Source of the DNA: an uncultured Sphingobacterium sp.
Lineage (GTDB): Bacteria; Bacteroidota; Bacteroidia; Sphingobacteriales; Sphingobacteriaceae
DNA length: 35,635 nucleotides
Direction: 5' to 3'
NCBI GenBank assembly: GCA_947630335.1
Contig: CANRHE010000011.1
Location: 1 to 35,635 of the forward strand
Part shown: positions 22,041 through 30,738 of the stretch, piece after piece
Numbering within the stretch: position 1 is the stretch's first letter
Layout: each line of letters starts with the position of its first letter
Notes under the pieces: generated by a model
What the model was told of the DNA's origin: nothing
What the model saw: the letters and a program-made list of their open reading frames with translations, nothing else
The model's database searches: none
Translations under genes and position numbers: made by a program

Positions 22041-23589
22041 CTGTTTCTTCTAATACAAAAGAGTGTTCTTTTTTATTAAATTTTCCAGTATTCTTAAAAT
22101 ATATTTCTTGAAAACTTAGTGTATTAATATTGTCTACTTTACGAAAGAACTTAGAGGCATTAACTTCATCTAGGGTATTAAAACCACATGCTTCCATTAT
22201 TTCTACTGTAGCTCTTAACGTATTACGGTGGAATTGTGCCACACGTACGTATTTATCTTCGACATCCAAGCCTTTGTATAGATGCGGTCTTTGCGTAGCA
22301 ACACCCACAGGGCATACATCTTCATTACATTTTAGAGCTTGAATACAACCCAATGCAAACATCATTCCACGAGCACTGTAACATGCGTCAGCACCTAAAG
22401 CTATTGATTTTAATAAGTCAAAGCCTGTGACAATACGGCTAGATGCAATAATTTTGATATGCTTCTTAAGCCCAAACTTAATTAATGTCGTCGTGATAAA
22501 TGTCAATGCATCGTACAATGGCATACCGATATTATCTGTAAACTCTAATGGGGCAGCACCAGTACCACCTTCAGAACCATCTACGGAGATAAAATCAGGA
22601 TAGATTTGTGTGGCCTGCATAGCTTGACATATTTCAATAAACTCTTGTTTGTCACCTATACAAATTTTAAAACCTACTGGTTTGTAGCCCGACAATTCAC
22701 GCATTCTTTGTAAGAATTCCATCATTTCAATAGAATTTGAAAATGCGCTGTGAGCAGGTGGCGACATAACATCTGTACCTGGGGTAACGTGTCGAATAGC
22801 AGCAACTTCAGGAGTATTCTTTGCCGCAGGCAAAATACCACCATGTCCAGGTTTTGCCCCTTGGGATATTTTGAGCTCAATCATTTTGACATAAGGACGA
22901 TTAGCTTTCTCTGCGAATAATTCACCATCAAAATGGCCTTTATCATCGCGACAACCAAAGTAACCTGTACCTATTTGCCAAATTAGGTCTCCGCCATTAA
23001 CGTGGTACTCACTAATTCCCCCCTCACCAGTATTATGAGCAAAATTTTGTAAAGCAGCACCTTTATTAAGGGCTGTAATAGCTGTTTTACTCAAGGCACC
23101 ATAACTCATTGCGGAAATATTGTACACACTCAAACTATAAGGTTGTTTACATGCGCTATTTCCAACCATAGTACGTAAGTCATGATCTTTGATATGCGTC
23201 GGAAATATAGAGTGAGCTACCCATTCATTACCTATAGCTTGCGGATCTGATTGCATACCAAAAGCTACAGTTTCTCTCTGATTTTTTGCACGTTGATACA
23301 CAATAGAACGCTGTCTTCTATTGAATGGCCTACCATCTGTATCTGATTCCCAAAAATATTGTCTCAACTCTGGTCGAATGGATTCGAAAATATATCTGAA
23401 ATAACCAACTAATGGATAATTGCGTAAAATGGCATGATGCGTTTGTGTGCTATGATAAATAGCAAGGAGCAAAAGTGGAAAAGGGATTATTAATAACCAA
23501 AACCATTGCGGCGTGAAGATAATACCAAACGAAATAATAATTAAGTTTAGGAGTACTATCGATAATAGAATTAACTTTCTAACTGACAT
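22036..23589 (-). CDS. FMN-binding glutamate synthase-family protein, membrane-anchored
   Basis: 517 residues. Two hydrophobic helices in the first ~45 residues anchor it. The remainder matches the FMN synthase domain of glutamate synthase: NAGEGG-like NTGEGGISEYH, GAKPGHGGILPAAK, SVDGSEGGTGAAP, and ALGCIQALKCNEDVCPVGVATQ. In the last, C415, C421 and C426 keep the 3Fe-4S spacing. The glutaminase (class II amidotransferase) domain of true GltB is absent and no gltD-like gene is adjacent, so the nitrogen donor and electron source are unknown. It has its own good promoter (23654-23685). Confidence 0.9.
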   Translation of the reverse strand: MSVRKLILLSIVLLNLIIISFGIIFTPQWFWLLIIPFPLLLLAIYHSTQTHHAILRNYPLVGYFRYIFESIRPELRQYFWESDTDGRPFNRRQRSIVYQRAKNQRETVAFGMQSDPQAIGNEWVAHSIFPTHIKDHDLRTMVGNSACKQPYSLSVYNISAMSYGALSKTAITALNKGAALQNFAHNTGEGGISEYHVNGGDLIWQIGTGYFGCRDDKGHFDGELFAEKANRPYVKMIELKISQGAKPGHGGILPAAKNTPEVAAIRHVTPGTDVMSPPAHSAFSNSIEMMEFLQRMRELSGYKPVGFKICIGDKQEFIEICQAMQATQIYPDFISVDGSEGGTGAAPLEFTDNIGMPLYDALTFITTTLIKFGLKKHIKIIASSRIVTGFDLLKSIALGADACYSARGMMFALGCIQALKCNEDVCPVGVATQRPHLYKGLDVEDKYVRVAQFHRNTLRATVEIMEACGFNTLDEVNASKFFRKVDNINTLSFQEIYFKNTGKFNKKEHSFVLEETE

Positions 23590-23653
23590 AATACAAAAAG
23601 GTTTTACTTATCATAACAAACAATATCTTAGGTTGTTCATTAAGATTTCTATG

Positions 23654-23685
23654 CAAAATTAGCAAGTAATTTTGTATTAACTCAA
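23654..23685 (-). promoter_or_regulatory. Promoter of the glutamate synthase-like gene, TTG-N21-TAATTTTG
   Basis: On the minus strand TTG (23685-23683) and TAATTTTG (23661-23654) are 21 nt apart. An inverted second TAATTTTG (23667-23674, plus strand) forms a palindrome with it around a 5-nt spacer, which could also be an operator. Confidence 0.6.
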
Positions 23686-23726
23686 TCGTTTGAATTTTTA
23701 TTTTATTTCTAAATATTAAGCCTTTT

Positions 23727-24488
23727 TTATTTGCTTTTAATAATGATTTTGGTCATCAGTTGATATATTTCAGTAAGGTCGTTTGAATAGCTTAAGAAAT
23801 CCAAATGACGTTGCAATGTTTTTGTGTCTTCGCGTTGTGCTGGTCCAGTCTGAAGAACATTCGGATTGTATTTTTGGACCTTTTCTGCCGTCGCAAGTAT
23901 AATAGGTTTTATCAATTCGAAATCTAAATTTTCTTTTTCTAAAATGGATTGTGCAATCCTATATAATAGGTTCGGAAAATTATTGGCAAAAACTGCAGAT
24001 ACGTGTAAAGCTAATCTCTGTTCACTATTACAAACAAAGGACTTTTCGGATAAACTAATCATGAGTTTAAGTAGAATAGCTTCTGTTTCGCTCGTATTTC
24101 CTTCTATTGCAAATGGTATTTGGGACCAATCTACCCGTACCCCTTTATTTAAACTTTGAGGAGGATAGATAACGCCGTAAGATTGAAATTTATACAATTC
24201 TTGTATAGAAGTAGCACCAGAGGTATGAACGATTATACCTTCTATAGTTCCATCGATTTGCTCAATTGTTTCTTTTATGGCACTATCTGTAACTGCGATG
24301 ATATATAGATCGCAATTGGGGTCCAAATCATCTAAAGAGTGTATAACTGTAGATGAAACAGCATCAGCCAATGTTTTAGCATTGGCTGATGTTTTATTAA
24401 ATATTTGGGTTATTTCATGCCCTAAACTATAAAAAGCATGGGCATAATGAGTAGCAATATTGCCTGCTCCAATTATAGCAATTTTCAT
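23727..24488 (-). CDS. Rossmann-like / DUF2520 NAD(P)-binding protein
   Basis: 253 residues. The N-terminal dinucleotide fold MKIAIIGAGNIATHYAHAF has the GxGxxA motif, and VHTSGATSIQEL plus YPPQSLNKG mark the ProC/F420-reductase-like Rossmann domain joined to a DUF2520 C-terminal helical domain. The substrate is unknown; it may be a reductase or dehydrogenase. It starts 1 bp after the ccmF stop, so it is the third gene of ccmE > ccmF > DUF2520. Confidence 0.85.
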   Translation of the reverse strand: MKIAIIGAGNIATHYAHAFYSLGHEITQIFNKTSANAKTLADAVSSTVIHSLDDLDPNCDLYIIAVTDSAIKETIEQIDGTIEGIIVHTSGATSIQELYKFQSYGVIYPPQSLNKGVRVDWSQIPFAIEGNTSETEAILLKLMISLSEKSFVCNSEQRLALHVSAVFANNFPNLLYRIAQSILEKENLDFELIKPIILATAEKVQKYNPNVLQTGPAQREDTKTLQRHLDFLSYSNDLTEIYQLMTKIIIKSK

Positions 24489-24489
24489 G

Positions 24490-26961
24490 CTAAGATTCTA
24501 TATTAGCTTCTTTCTTACCGTCTTTAACTCTTCGGTAAATGGCCATGCAAAAACCAATAGTCATGACCACAGTACCAATCCAGAAGAAGTTGATATAAGG
24601 GAACTTAATAGCCTTAAATACGATCCATTTTTTTTCTGGAAGGGGCTTTTGATATACCATAATTTCTAACTTATCTTTTTCAGGAAGAATATTAGAAAAT
24701 CTGAATTTTAGCCCTTGCTCGTCTACATTTTTATTAAAATCATAGGCGTGACCGTCTTTTAATAAGAAAGTTGGTTCAGCAAAATATTCTTTTTGATCTC
24801 CTGCAATTACTTTGATACGTAGGCCCACTATGACGTCCGTAGGACTTAATGGGATGTTTTCTAACTTAGTATCTTTATTGACACCTTCGATTACAAAGAT
24901 GCCATTTCTATAACGCAAAGTATCACCTATATTGACTTGATAGGTTGCAGGTTCTTCATAATCTTCAAATCCTGTTTTCTCTTCTTGTATTTGTGACAAT
25001 GGAGCTTGTGAATCTGCTGATGCAGCTGTAATTAACGTATATACATCGTGAAGCAAATAATGTTTCGTAGCTGGCGTACCTATTAAACCTCCCATTTCTG
25101 GGTTGTTTTGTGCAAAAGGACTCAAGACGAAGTTTTCTAAAACTTTTCCACTTTCTTCATCAATTTTTTCATATTTAATATGATAGTATACGTTAGGAGC
25201 TGCTACACTATCACCTATGTAAGTGATTCTGTAATCCCCCATTTGAACAGGCTCTCCTTCTGTTAAGAACAAGTTTTCTCCGGGGTCAGTAAACTTATCA
25301 CCTTCTTTTCCAAAGTTCTTAACACCTATATAACCACTTTCATTAAGCGAAATGACCTCATTAGTAGCTGCTGCTACCAAAGCACCTAAAACTAGTAAGC
25401 CAAAACCAATGTGAGAAACTGCAGAACCAGTTAGTCGCCATTTCCCTTTAAAAGCGTCACCTAATATTCTAATATTAGCTGTAATACAGAAAATTGCCGT
25501 AAATGTAATTAGAATGTACATTACGTTGGTATACACTTTCATGAAGTATATGGCTACAATAGATAGTAATATACTTACGATTAGGGAAGCTAATGTAGCG
25601 GCCCAAAATTTCTTAGGGTCAGTGCGTTTGTATTTTAAAAACTGAGCTGCCGCAGTTAATAATAAAATAACCACAGCAAATGCACCTTGCCATTTATTAT
25701 AATGTGAAATTGGATCAATAGGAGGGGCTACATCTGTACCAAATATTGCATTGTAGACTGGTATAGATGTAGTGGCAATCATTTGAATACATGCCACTGT
25801 CAAGACTAAGGCACCTATAAATAACCAAAATTCACGGGAATAAATATCTTCTTCTTTCTTTGTCGATGGCAAGTCTTTTCTTCTCCAGATCAGTAGGCCT
25901 ATAGTGATAGCTAGAAATGTGAGGTTAAAGTAAATTAACTGACCCGACATACCGAGACTTGTAAAGGAGTGAACGGATGTCTCTCCAAGAATACCCGAAC
26001 GAGTTAAGTATGAAGCATAAATAACTAAAACAAAACTAATAAGTGACAATAAGGTGGACGTAAAATAACCGTGACCCGAATGTTTATAAGCTAATATGAC
26101 ATGCACAGCAGCGATAAGGGTGAACCATGGAATAATCGAAACATTTTCTACAGGATCCCACGCCCAAAATCCACCAAAATTCAAAGCTTCGTAGGCCCAG
26201 AATGATCCCATAATGATACCAGCTCCCAATATCATTACCGCAAATAATGCATACGGTAAGCCTGGGGTTAGCCATTCTTTATAGCGCTTTGTCCATAAGC
26301 CTGCTGCTGCATATGCAAATGGAACTATCATAGAGGCAAATCCTAAGAATAAGGTTGGAGGGTGAATCACCATCCAATAATTTTGTAATAATGGATTCAA
26401 ACCTCTAGCTCTAATCATAGATAAGTAATTTGGATCGCTAAATATAGGAGCCTCTAAGGCGTCTCTGAGTAAAATAAAAGGAGAACTACCTATACGAGTA
26501 CCCAATACCTCTACACCAATAAGCATACTCGCCAAAAAGGTTTGACATAACATGACAAAGGTCATCACTGGCGTTTCCCAAGTTTTTGCTCTAAAAACTA
26601 AAACAAAACCTATAATTACCTGCCAGAACATCCAAAGCCAAAAACTTCCCTCTTGTCCCTCCCAAAAAGAAGATATTATATAATGAGTAGGGAGCTGATC
26701 GTCCGAGTGGGCAAAAGCATAATGATATTCAAAATAATGATTGTAGATGATGTAAAATAGAGTAGATCCAATTACAAAAACTGAAAGCGCATTAATAAAA
26801 AAGCCAACTCGCCCTAATAATTTCCAAGATTTCTCATCTGGATTTTTGGTAGCGAAGAAATAACTGATTAAAGAAAGTAGAGAAGCACCAAATGATAAGA
26901 TGACAAAAAATTGCCCTATCTTACCAGGTAAAAGATGCTCTCCGACATAGTTAACGTCCAT
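24490..26961 (-). CDS. ccmF: Cytochrome c maturation protein CcmF (heme lyase)
   Basis: 823 residues, a polytopic inner-membrane protein that attaches heme to apocytochrome c in the periplasm. The tryptophan-rich heme-handling WWD domain is seen as GSFWAYEALNFGGFWAWDP at about 252-270 followed by VENVS. HPP near 200-202 and the later TSIPVYN and SHIGFG regions contain candidate heme-ligand histidines. It is longer than typical proteobacterial CcmF because of an extended C-terminal periplasmic domain before the final helix. Cotranscription with ccmE (19-bp gap) fits System I. Other ccm genes are outside the window. Confidence 0.93.
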   Translation of the reverse strand: MDVNYVGEHLLPGKIGQFFVILSFGASLLSLISYFFATKNPDEKSWKLLGRVGFFINALSVFVIGSTLFYIIYNHYFEYHYAFAHSDDQLPTHYIISSFWEGQEGSFWLWMFWQVIIGFVLVFRAKTWETPVMTFVMLCQTFLASMLIGVEVLGTRIGSSPFILLRDALEAPIFSDPNYLSMIRARGLNPLLQNYWMVIHPPTLFLGFASMIVPFAYAAAGLWTKRYKEWLTPGLPYALFAVMILGAGIIMGSFWAYEALNFGGFWAWDPVENVSIIPWFTLIAAVHVILAYKHSGHGYFTSTLLSLISFVLVIYASYLTRSGILGETSVHSFTSLGMSGQLIYFNLTFLAITIGLLIWRRKDLPSTKKEEDIYSREFWLFIGALVLTVACIQMIATTSIPVYNAIFGTDVAPPIDPISHYNKWQGAFAVVILLLTAAAQFLKYKRTDPKKFWAATLASLIVSILLSIVAIYFMKVYTNVMYILITFTAIFCITANIRILGDAFKGKWRLTGSAVSHIGFGLLVLGALVAAATNEVISLNESGYIGVKNFGKEGDKFTDPGENLFLTEGEPVQMGDYRITYIGDSVAAPNVYYHIKYEKIDEESGKVLENFVLSPFAQNNPEMGGLIGTPATKHYLLHDVYTLITAASADSQAPLSQIQEEKTGFEDYEEPATYQVNIGDTLRYRNGIFVIEGVNKDTKLENIPLSPTDVIVGLRIKVIAGDQKEYFAEPTFLLKDGHAYDFNKNVDEQGLKFRFSNILPEKDKLEIMVYQKPLPEKKWIVFKAIKFPYINFFWIGTVVMTIGFCMAIYRRVKDGKKEANIES

Positions 26962-26980
26962 GAATTAGGTGAATTTATTA

Positions 26981-27385
26981 TTATAATGAGGCTGTTGTTG
27001 CTTCGATGACTTCGACTTGATCTTGATTATATTTTGAAGGACATTTCATTAGAATTTTTGAAGCATGAAATTTATCTCCTTCCATTTTGCCTGTTAAGAC
27101 AATTTGTTCCGAACGTTCAATGTCCTGCGGCTTAGCGCCATTGAATACTACTTGACACTCTGTACTGTCGTTATCATACATATAAAAAGTAAAAAGATTG
27201 GCATCTTCAACAGGGTTATACTCCAATTCTTTTTCTTTGTTTAAAACACCGACAACATAGAGTTCAGTGTTTTTCTCTTTTGCCTGTGTAAAAGTAGAAT
27301 AGGTACTAGAATCCGTGTAAATAACTAAAATCATAGCAATTGCAACAGCTATGATAACCATTAAGATAATTGAACTTTTTTTCAT
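26981..27385 (-). CDS. ccmE: Cytochrome c maturation heme chaperone CcmE, CxxxY type
   Basis: 134 residues. An N-terminal membrane anchor (about 4-22) is followed by a periplasmic OB-fold chaperone domain. The heme-binding end reads KFHASKILMKCPSKYN: C115 and Y119 form a CxxxY motif instead of the classical HxxxY. CxxxY CcmE is an established variant of System I in some anaerobes and archaea, and here it implies a Cys-linked heme intermediate. It is the first gene of the ccmE > ccmF > DUF2520 group, with a TAATTTTG box 25 nt before its ATG. Confidence 0.92.
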   Translation of the reverse strand: MKKSSIILMVIIAVAIAMILVIYTDSSTYSTFTQAKEKNTELYVVGVLNKEKELEYNPVEDANLFTFYMYDNDSTECQVVFNGAKPQDIERSEQIVLTGKMEGDKFHASKILMKCPSKYNQDQVEVIEATTASL

Positions 27386-27410
27386 ATTACATTATGTCCT
27401 AAATTGTTTA

Positions 27411-27418
27411 CAAAATTA
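27411..27418 (-). promoter_or_regulatory. TAnnTTTG -7 box of the ccmE-ccmF group
   Basis: TAATTTTG on the minus strand, 25 nt upstream of the ccmE ATG. No -33 TTG at standard spacing. Confidence 0.5.
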
Positions 27419-27598
27419 CAAAATGAGAATCTAAAGAAGGAATTTTGCAAGGAATAGACTTTATTTGTAATAATTCTAAATAAGACCTTTAAGTAATTGT
27501 TTTTCAGTGTTATATTTTGTTATGTTGGTTATATGTTAGCTTAAATGTGACAGAGCCCTGTTGTTTTAGAACTTAGTATATTATTTACAGTTTTATAG

Positions 27599-28813
27599 TT
27601 ATGTTTTTTTGAATTTAGAAAATTTACTCACCAGCATCGCTGCTACTGTATCTCCAGTAGCGTTTAATACGGTAGCTAACGGGTCTACCAAAGCACCAAT
27701 GATCATGATAGATGAAACAGCTTCTATTGGAATATTATACACCGAGATCATTAACATTTCTCCAATAAAACCTCCATTAGGAATACCGCCTGCTACCATA
27801 CTTACTAACACCGTAATACCAATGGCCATGATTAAAGTGGAGGGCTCAAAGAAATTCCAATTTAGTATCGAGAAGGCAACATATATCTTGAGTATAGAAG
27901 ATATCGCCGAACCATTTTTATATAAAGTATTTCCTAATGGTATTACGACATTAGAAATACTTTCAGGTACCCCAATTTTACGAGCAGCAGCCAGATTTGA
28001 AGGGAGAGTAGCTAAGCTACTACAAGTGCTTAAAGCGGTTAGAGAAGGTGTTATATTAGCGCGCCAATAATTGTTGACACCATTTCGACCATTAGCAACA
28101 AAAGCGTATAGAGAATAGATACATAAGAAAAATAATAAACCAAATATATAGTAAAACCCTAATGGCTTAGCGTACAATCCAAATAATTTAGGTCCTAATT
28201 CATACACCTGAAAGGAGAAATAAGCACCTAGACCTATTGGACCAAGCTTCATAATAAGGGCTAATAAGTTTTGCATCACTTCATTGCCAGAAATTAAAAA
28301 TTTCTGAAAAGTATCTGCCTTACTTCCAGTTTTGCGAACAGCTATACCTACTAGAAAAGAGAAAATTACAAAAGCTAAGATATTTTGTCGAGACAATAAG
28401 TTGACAAACTCACCCACAGTAACGAAGCGTACAATTCTATCTCCCCAAGAATCTGTAGGGCTGCTTTCTAATGCTTCTGCTAGGCTGGCTGGATCATTAT
28501 TAGCAGTGACCGGAAATACATACAGCCCTATAATAGTTAGTATAGCAGCAATAATAATTGTCACTACAAAAACCAAACTCATATTGATAAGTATCCTCCC
28601 GATTTTATTAGCTCCATCAATGTTAGCTATAGAAGAAGCAATAGAAAAGAAAATCAAAGGTATTACTGCTACGAATAACAGATTGAGAAAAATATCTCCA
28701 ATAGGTTTAATAAAAGGAACCACATCAGGAAGGTATAATCCAATAAGACTACCGCATACAATTCCTATGAGCAGTAGAATTATACTGATGTAATTTTTAA
28801 ATATTGCTTTCAT
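27599..28813 (-). CDS. Dicarboxylate/amino acid:cation symporter (DAACS family)
   Basis: 404 residues, eight helices plus two re-entrant hairpins. The family signatures are visible: serine-rich hairpin STCSSLATLPSNLAAARKI, GNTLYKNGSAI (helix 7), GGIPNGGFIG (hairpin 2) and the substrate/cation site LVDPLATVLNATGDT in helix 8. It takes up C4-dicarboxylates or glutamate/aspartate with Na+ or H+; the choice cannot be fixed by eye. No promoter match stood out. It is a single gene, divergent from mnmD and 213 bp upstream of the ccmE group. Confidence 0.92.
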   Translation of the reverse strand: MKAIFKNYISIILLLIGIVCGSLIGLYLPDVVPFIKPIGDIFLNLLFVAVIPLIFFSIASSIANIDGANKIGRILINMSLVFVVTIIIAAILTIIGLYVFPVTANNDPASLAEALESSPTDSWGDRIVRFVTVGEFVNLLSRQNILAFVIFSFLVGIAVRKTGSKADTFQKFLISGNEVMQNLLALIMKLGPIGLGAYFSFQVYELGPKLFGLYAKPLGFYYIFGLLFFLCIYSLYAFVANGRNGVNNYWRANITPSLTALSTCSSLATLPSNLAAARKIGVPESISNVVIPLGNTLYKNGSAISSILKIYVAFSILNWNFFEPSTLIMAIGITVLVSMVAGGIPNGGFIGEMLMISVYNIPIEAVSSIMIIGALVDPLATVLNATGDTVAAMLVSKFSKFKKT

Positions 28814-28906
28814 TAATAATGATTATGGTTACTAAAATAGTGCTTTTTTTAAGAGTATTTGTATTACCAATATAGATTCTTGTATTTTTACCAAAAAATA
28901 TTACCT

Positions 28907-29572
28907 ATGGACTATGTAATTACTGGGGATGGCTCTAATACGTTGTTTAATCAACAAATAGGTGAGCATTACCATTCTAAACATGGCGCTTTGCAAGAAG
29001 CAAAACATGTTTTTTTGAAATCGGGCTTAGAGTTTTATCTTGAAAGGAATCCCAATAAGGAAGTTTCCATTCTAGAGATTGGGTTTGGTACTGGGCTTAA
29101 CTTTATCCTAGCCGCAGATTATTGTACTATGAATGCAGTCAAACTATCATATTGCGGTATAGAAGCCTTTCCATTAGATAGTGCTGTAATTCAAAATATT
29201 GGATATAATAGTTTTGTGTCGGAGCTGCTGTGGCAACATTTTAATGAAAGTTATTCTAAGGCATTACTTAATTTAGTTACAGTCAATAGTTTAATAGATT
29301 TACAAATAGCACATCAAAAGGTGCTAACCTTTGAGACTGACCATCAATATGATATTATTTATTTTGATGCTTTTGCTGCCGTTCATCAACCTGAGATGTG
29401 GACGGATGAAACCTTAGCTCACGTTACCAAATTTTTAAAGACTGGAGGAGTATTTGTGACGTATGCCATTACAGGTAATCTCAAAAGAAGTATGAAAGCA
29501 TTGGGCTTTGCTATCGAAAAGGCTCCAGGAGCACCTGGCAAAAGAGAAATGCTTAGAGCGATTAAGCTCTAA
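28907..29572 (+). CDS. mnmD: tRNA (5-methylaminomethyl-2-thiouridine34)-methyltransferase MnmD
   Basis: Stand-alone methyltransferase half of MnmC that finishes mnm5(s2)U at the wobble position of tRNA. From the ATG at 28907 it has 221 residues. TGDGSNTLFNQQIGEHYHS and HGALQEA are the family start, ILEIGFGTGLNF is the SAM motif, and YFDAFAAVHQPEMW and KAPGAPGKREMLRA complete the domain. No FAD oxidoreductase half follows. The frame runs back to a TTG at 28859, but homology-like sequence begins at MDYVITGDGS and a near -7 box (28883-28890) lies between them. It converges on iscS with 11 bp between stops. Confidence 0.92.
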   Translation: MDYVITGDGSNTLFNQQIGEHYHSKHGALQEAKHVFLKSGLEFYLERNPNKEVSILEIGFGTGLNFILAADYCTMNAVKLSYCGIEAFPLDSAVIQNIGYNSFVSELLWQHFNESYSKALLNLVTVNSLIDLQIAHQKVLTFETDHQYDIIYFDAFAAVHQPEMWTDETLAHVTKFLKTGGVFVTYAITGNLKRSMKALGFAIEKAPGAPGKREMLRAIKL

Positions 29573-29583
29573 GCAAGATTTAT

Positions 29584-30714
29584 TTATTGATCACAAAACT
29601 CTTTAAGTTTTGCTACTACATAGTCTATTTCTTCTTTAGTGTTATTCTTGCTAAAGGAGAATCGAATAGATGGACGGTTATCTGCCGCATTTAAAGATTG
29701 TAATACGTGCGAACCGATCGCTGATCCTGAGCTACAAGCTGAACCTCCCGAAGCAGATATACCCGAAATATCCAAATTGAAAAGTAACATATCACTCATG
29801 CTTATACAAGGAAGAGAAACATTGAGTACAGTATACAAGGATTCTGATGGTATGATACTGCCATTAAATTGTACATCTGGAATATGAGTTTTAAGCTCTT
29901 CGATCATATAGTTTTTTAAACCTTGAATATAATCTAGATGAGCACTCATATCACGATGAGCTATCTCTAATGCTTTTGCAATACCTGCAATACCATATAC
30001 ATTTTCTGTACCACCACGCATATTCCGTTCTTGTGCGCCACCCTGAATGAATGGTTTGATTTTATTATTTGCATTTATATATATAAAGCCAATACCTTTA
30101 GGACCATGGAATTTATGGCCAGCCCCCGTTATGAAATCAATCTTTAACGTAGACAAATCTATAGGATAATGTCCCATAGTCTGTACAGTGTCTGAATGAA
30201 GGATAGCGTTGTATTTCTGACAGATATCCGATACTTTCTGCAAATTAGTTATATTTCCAATCTCATTGTTAGCATGCATTAGAGAAACAAATGTTCTTGG
30301 GTTTTTTGCTAAAAGTTCCTCCAAGTGGTCAAGGTTAATATGTCCATCCTCATGCAGTTGTACAAAGTCTAATTGTATTTTACCTATTCTAGCCTGCTCC
30401 TCTAAGGTATGAAGGACAGCATGATGTTCTATAGGTGAGGTAATTGCGTGACTAATCCCTAAGTCTTCAATAGAACGTGTTATAGCCATATTATCAGCTT
30501 CTGTACCTCCCGAAGTAAAAAATATTTCAGAGGGAGAAGTATGCAATAGGTTTGCAATCGTTTTCCGGGCTTTCTCAACAATGGTTTTTGCTTGTCGACC
30601 ATGAGCATGAATTGAAGAAGGATTTCCGAAATCATTATTCATGGTATTAAGCATCACCTCAATAACTTCTGGGTCAAGCGGTGTTGTCGCTGCATTATCT
30701 AAATATACTCGCAT
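29584..30714 (-). CDS. iscS: Cysteine desulfurase (IscS/NifS)
   Basis: PLP enzyme that releases sulfur from cysteine as a persulfide for Fe-S clusters and tRNA thiolation. 376 residues. TSGGTEADNMAI binds PLP phosphate, K201 in GAGHKFHGPKG is the Schiff-base lysine, and C327 in SGGSACSSG is the persulfide cysteine. The short extended loop is of IscS/NifS (class I) type rather than SufS. No iscU is adjacent. A perfect TAATTTTG box ends 4 nt before the ATG, so it may be made from a leaderless mRNA. Confidence 0.94.
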   Translation of the reverse strand: MRVYLDNAATTPLDPEVIEVMLNTMNNDFGNPSSIHAHGRQAKTIVEKARKTIANLLHTSPSEIFFTSGGTEADNMAITRSIEDLGISHAITSPIEHHAVLHTLEEQARIGKIQLDFVQLHEDGHINLDHLEELLAKNPRTFVSLMHANNEIGNITNLQKVSDICQKYNAILHSDTVQTMGHYPIDLSTLKIDFITGAGHKFHGPKGIGFIYINANNKIKPFIQGGAQERNMRGGTENVYGIAGIAKALEIAHRDMSAHLDYIQGLKNYMIEELKTHIPDVQFNGSIIPSESLYTVLNVSLPCISMSDMLLFNLDISGISASGGSACSSGSAIGSHVLQSLNAADNRPSIRFSFSKNNTKEEIDYVVAKLKEFCDQ

Positions 30715-30718
30715 ACTA

Positions 30719-30726
30719 CAAAATTA
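30719..30726 (-). promoter_or_regulatory. TAnnTTTG -7 box immediately upstream of iscS
   Basis: TAATTTTG on the minus strand, followed by 4 nt and the ATG. It lies in the 24-bp gap after lnt, giving iscS an apparent promoter of its own. Confidence 0.5.
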
Positions 30727-30738
30727 ATAAAATGTGGG

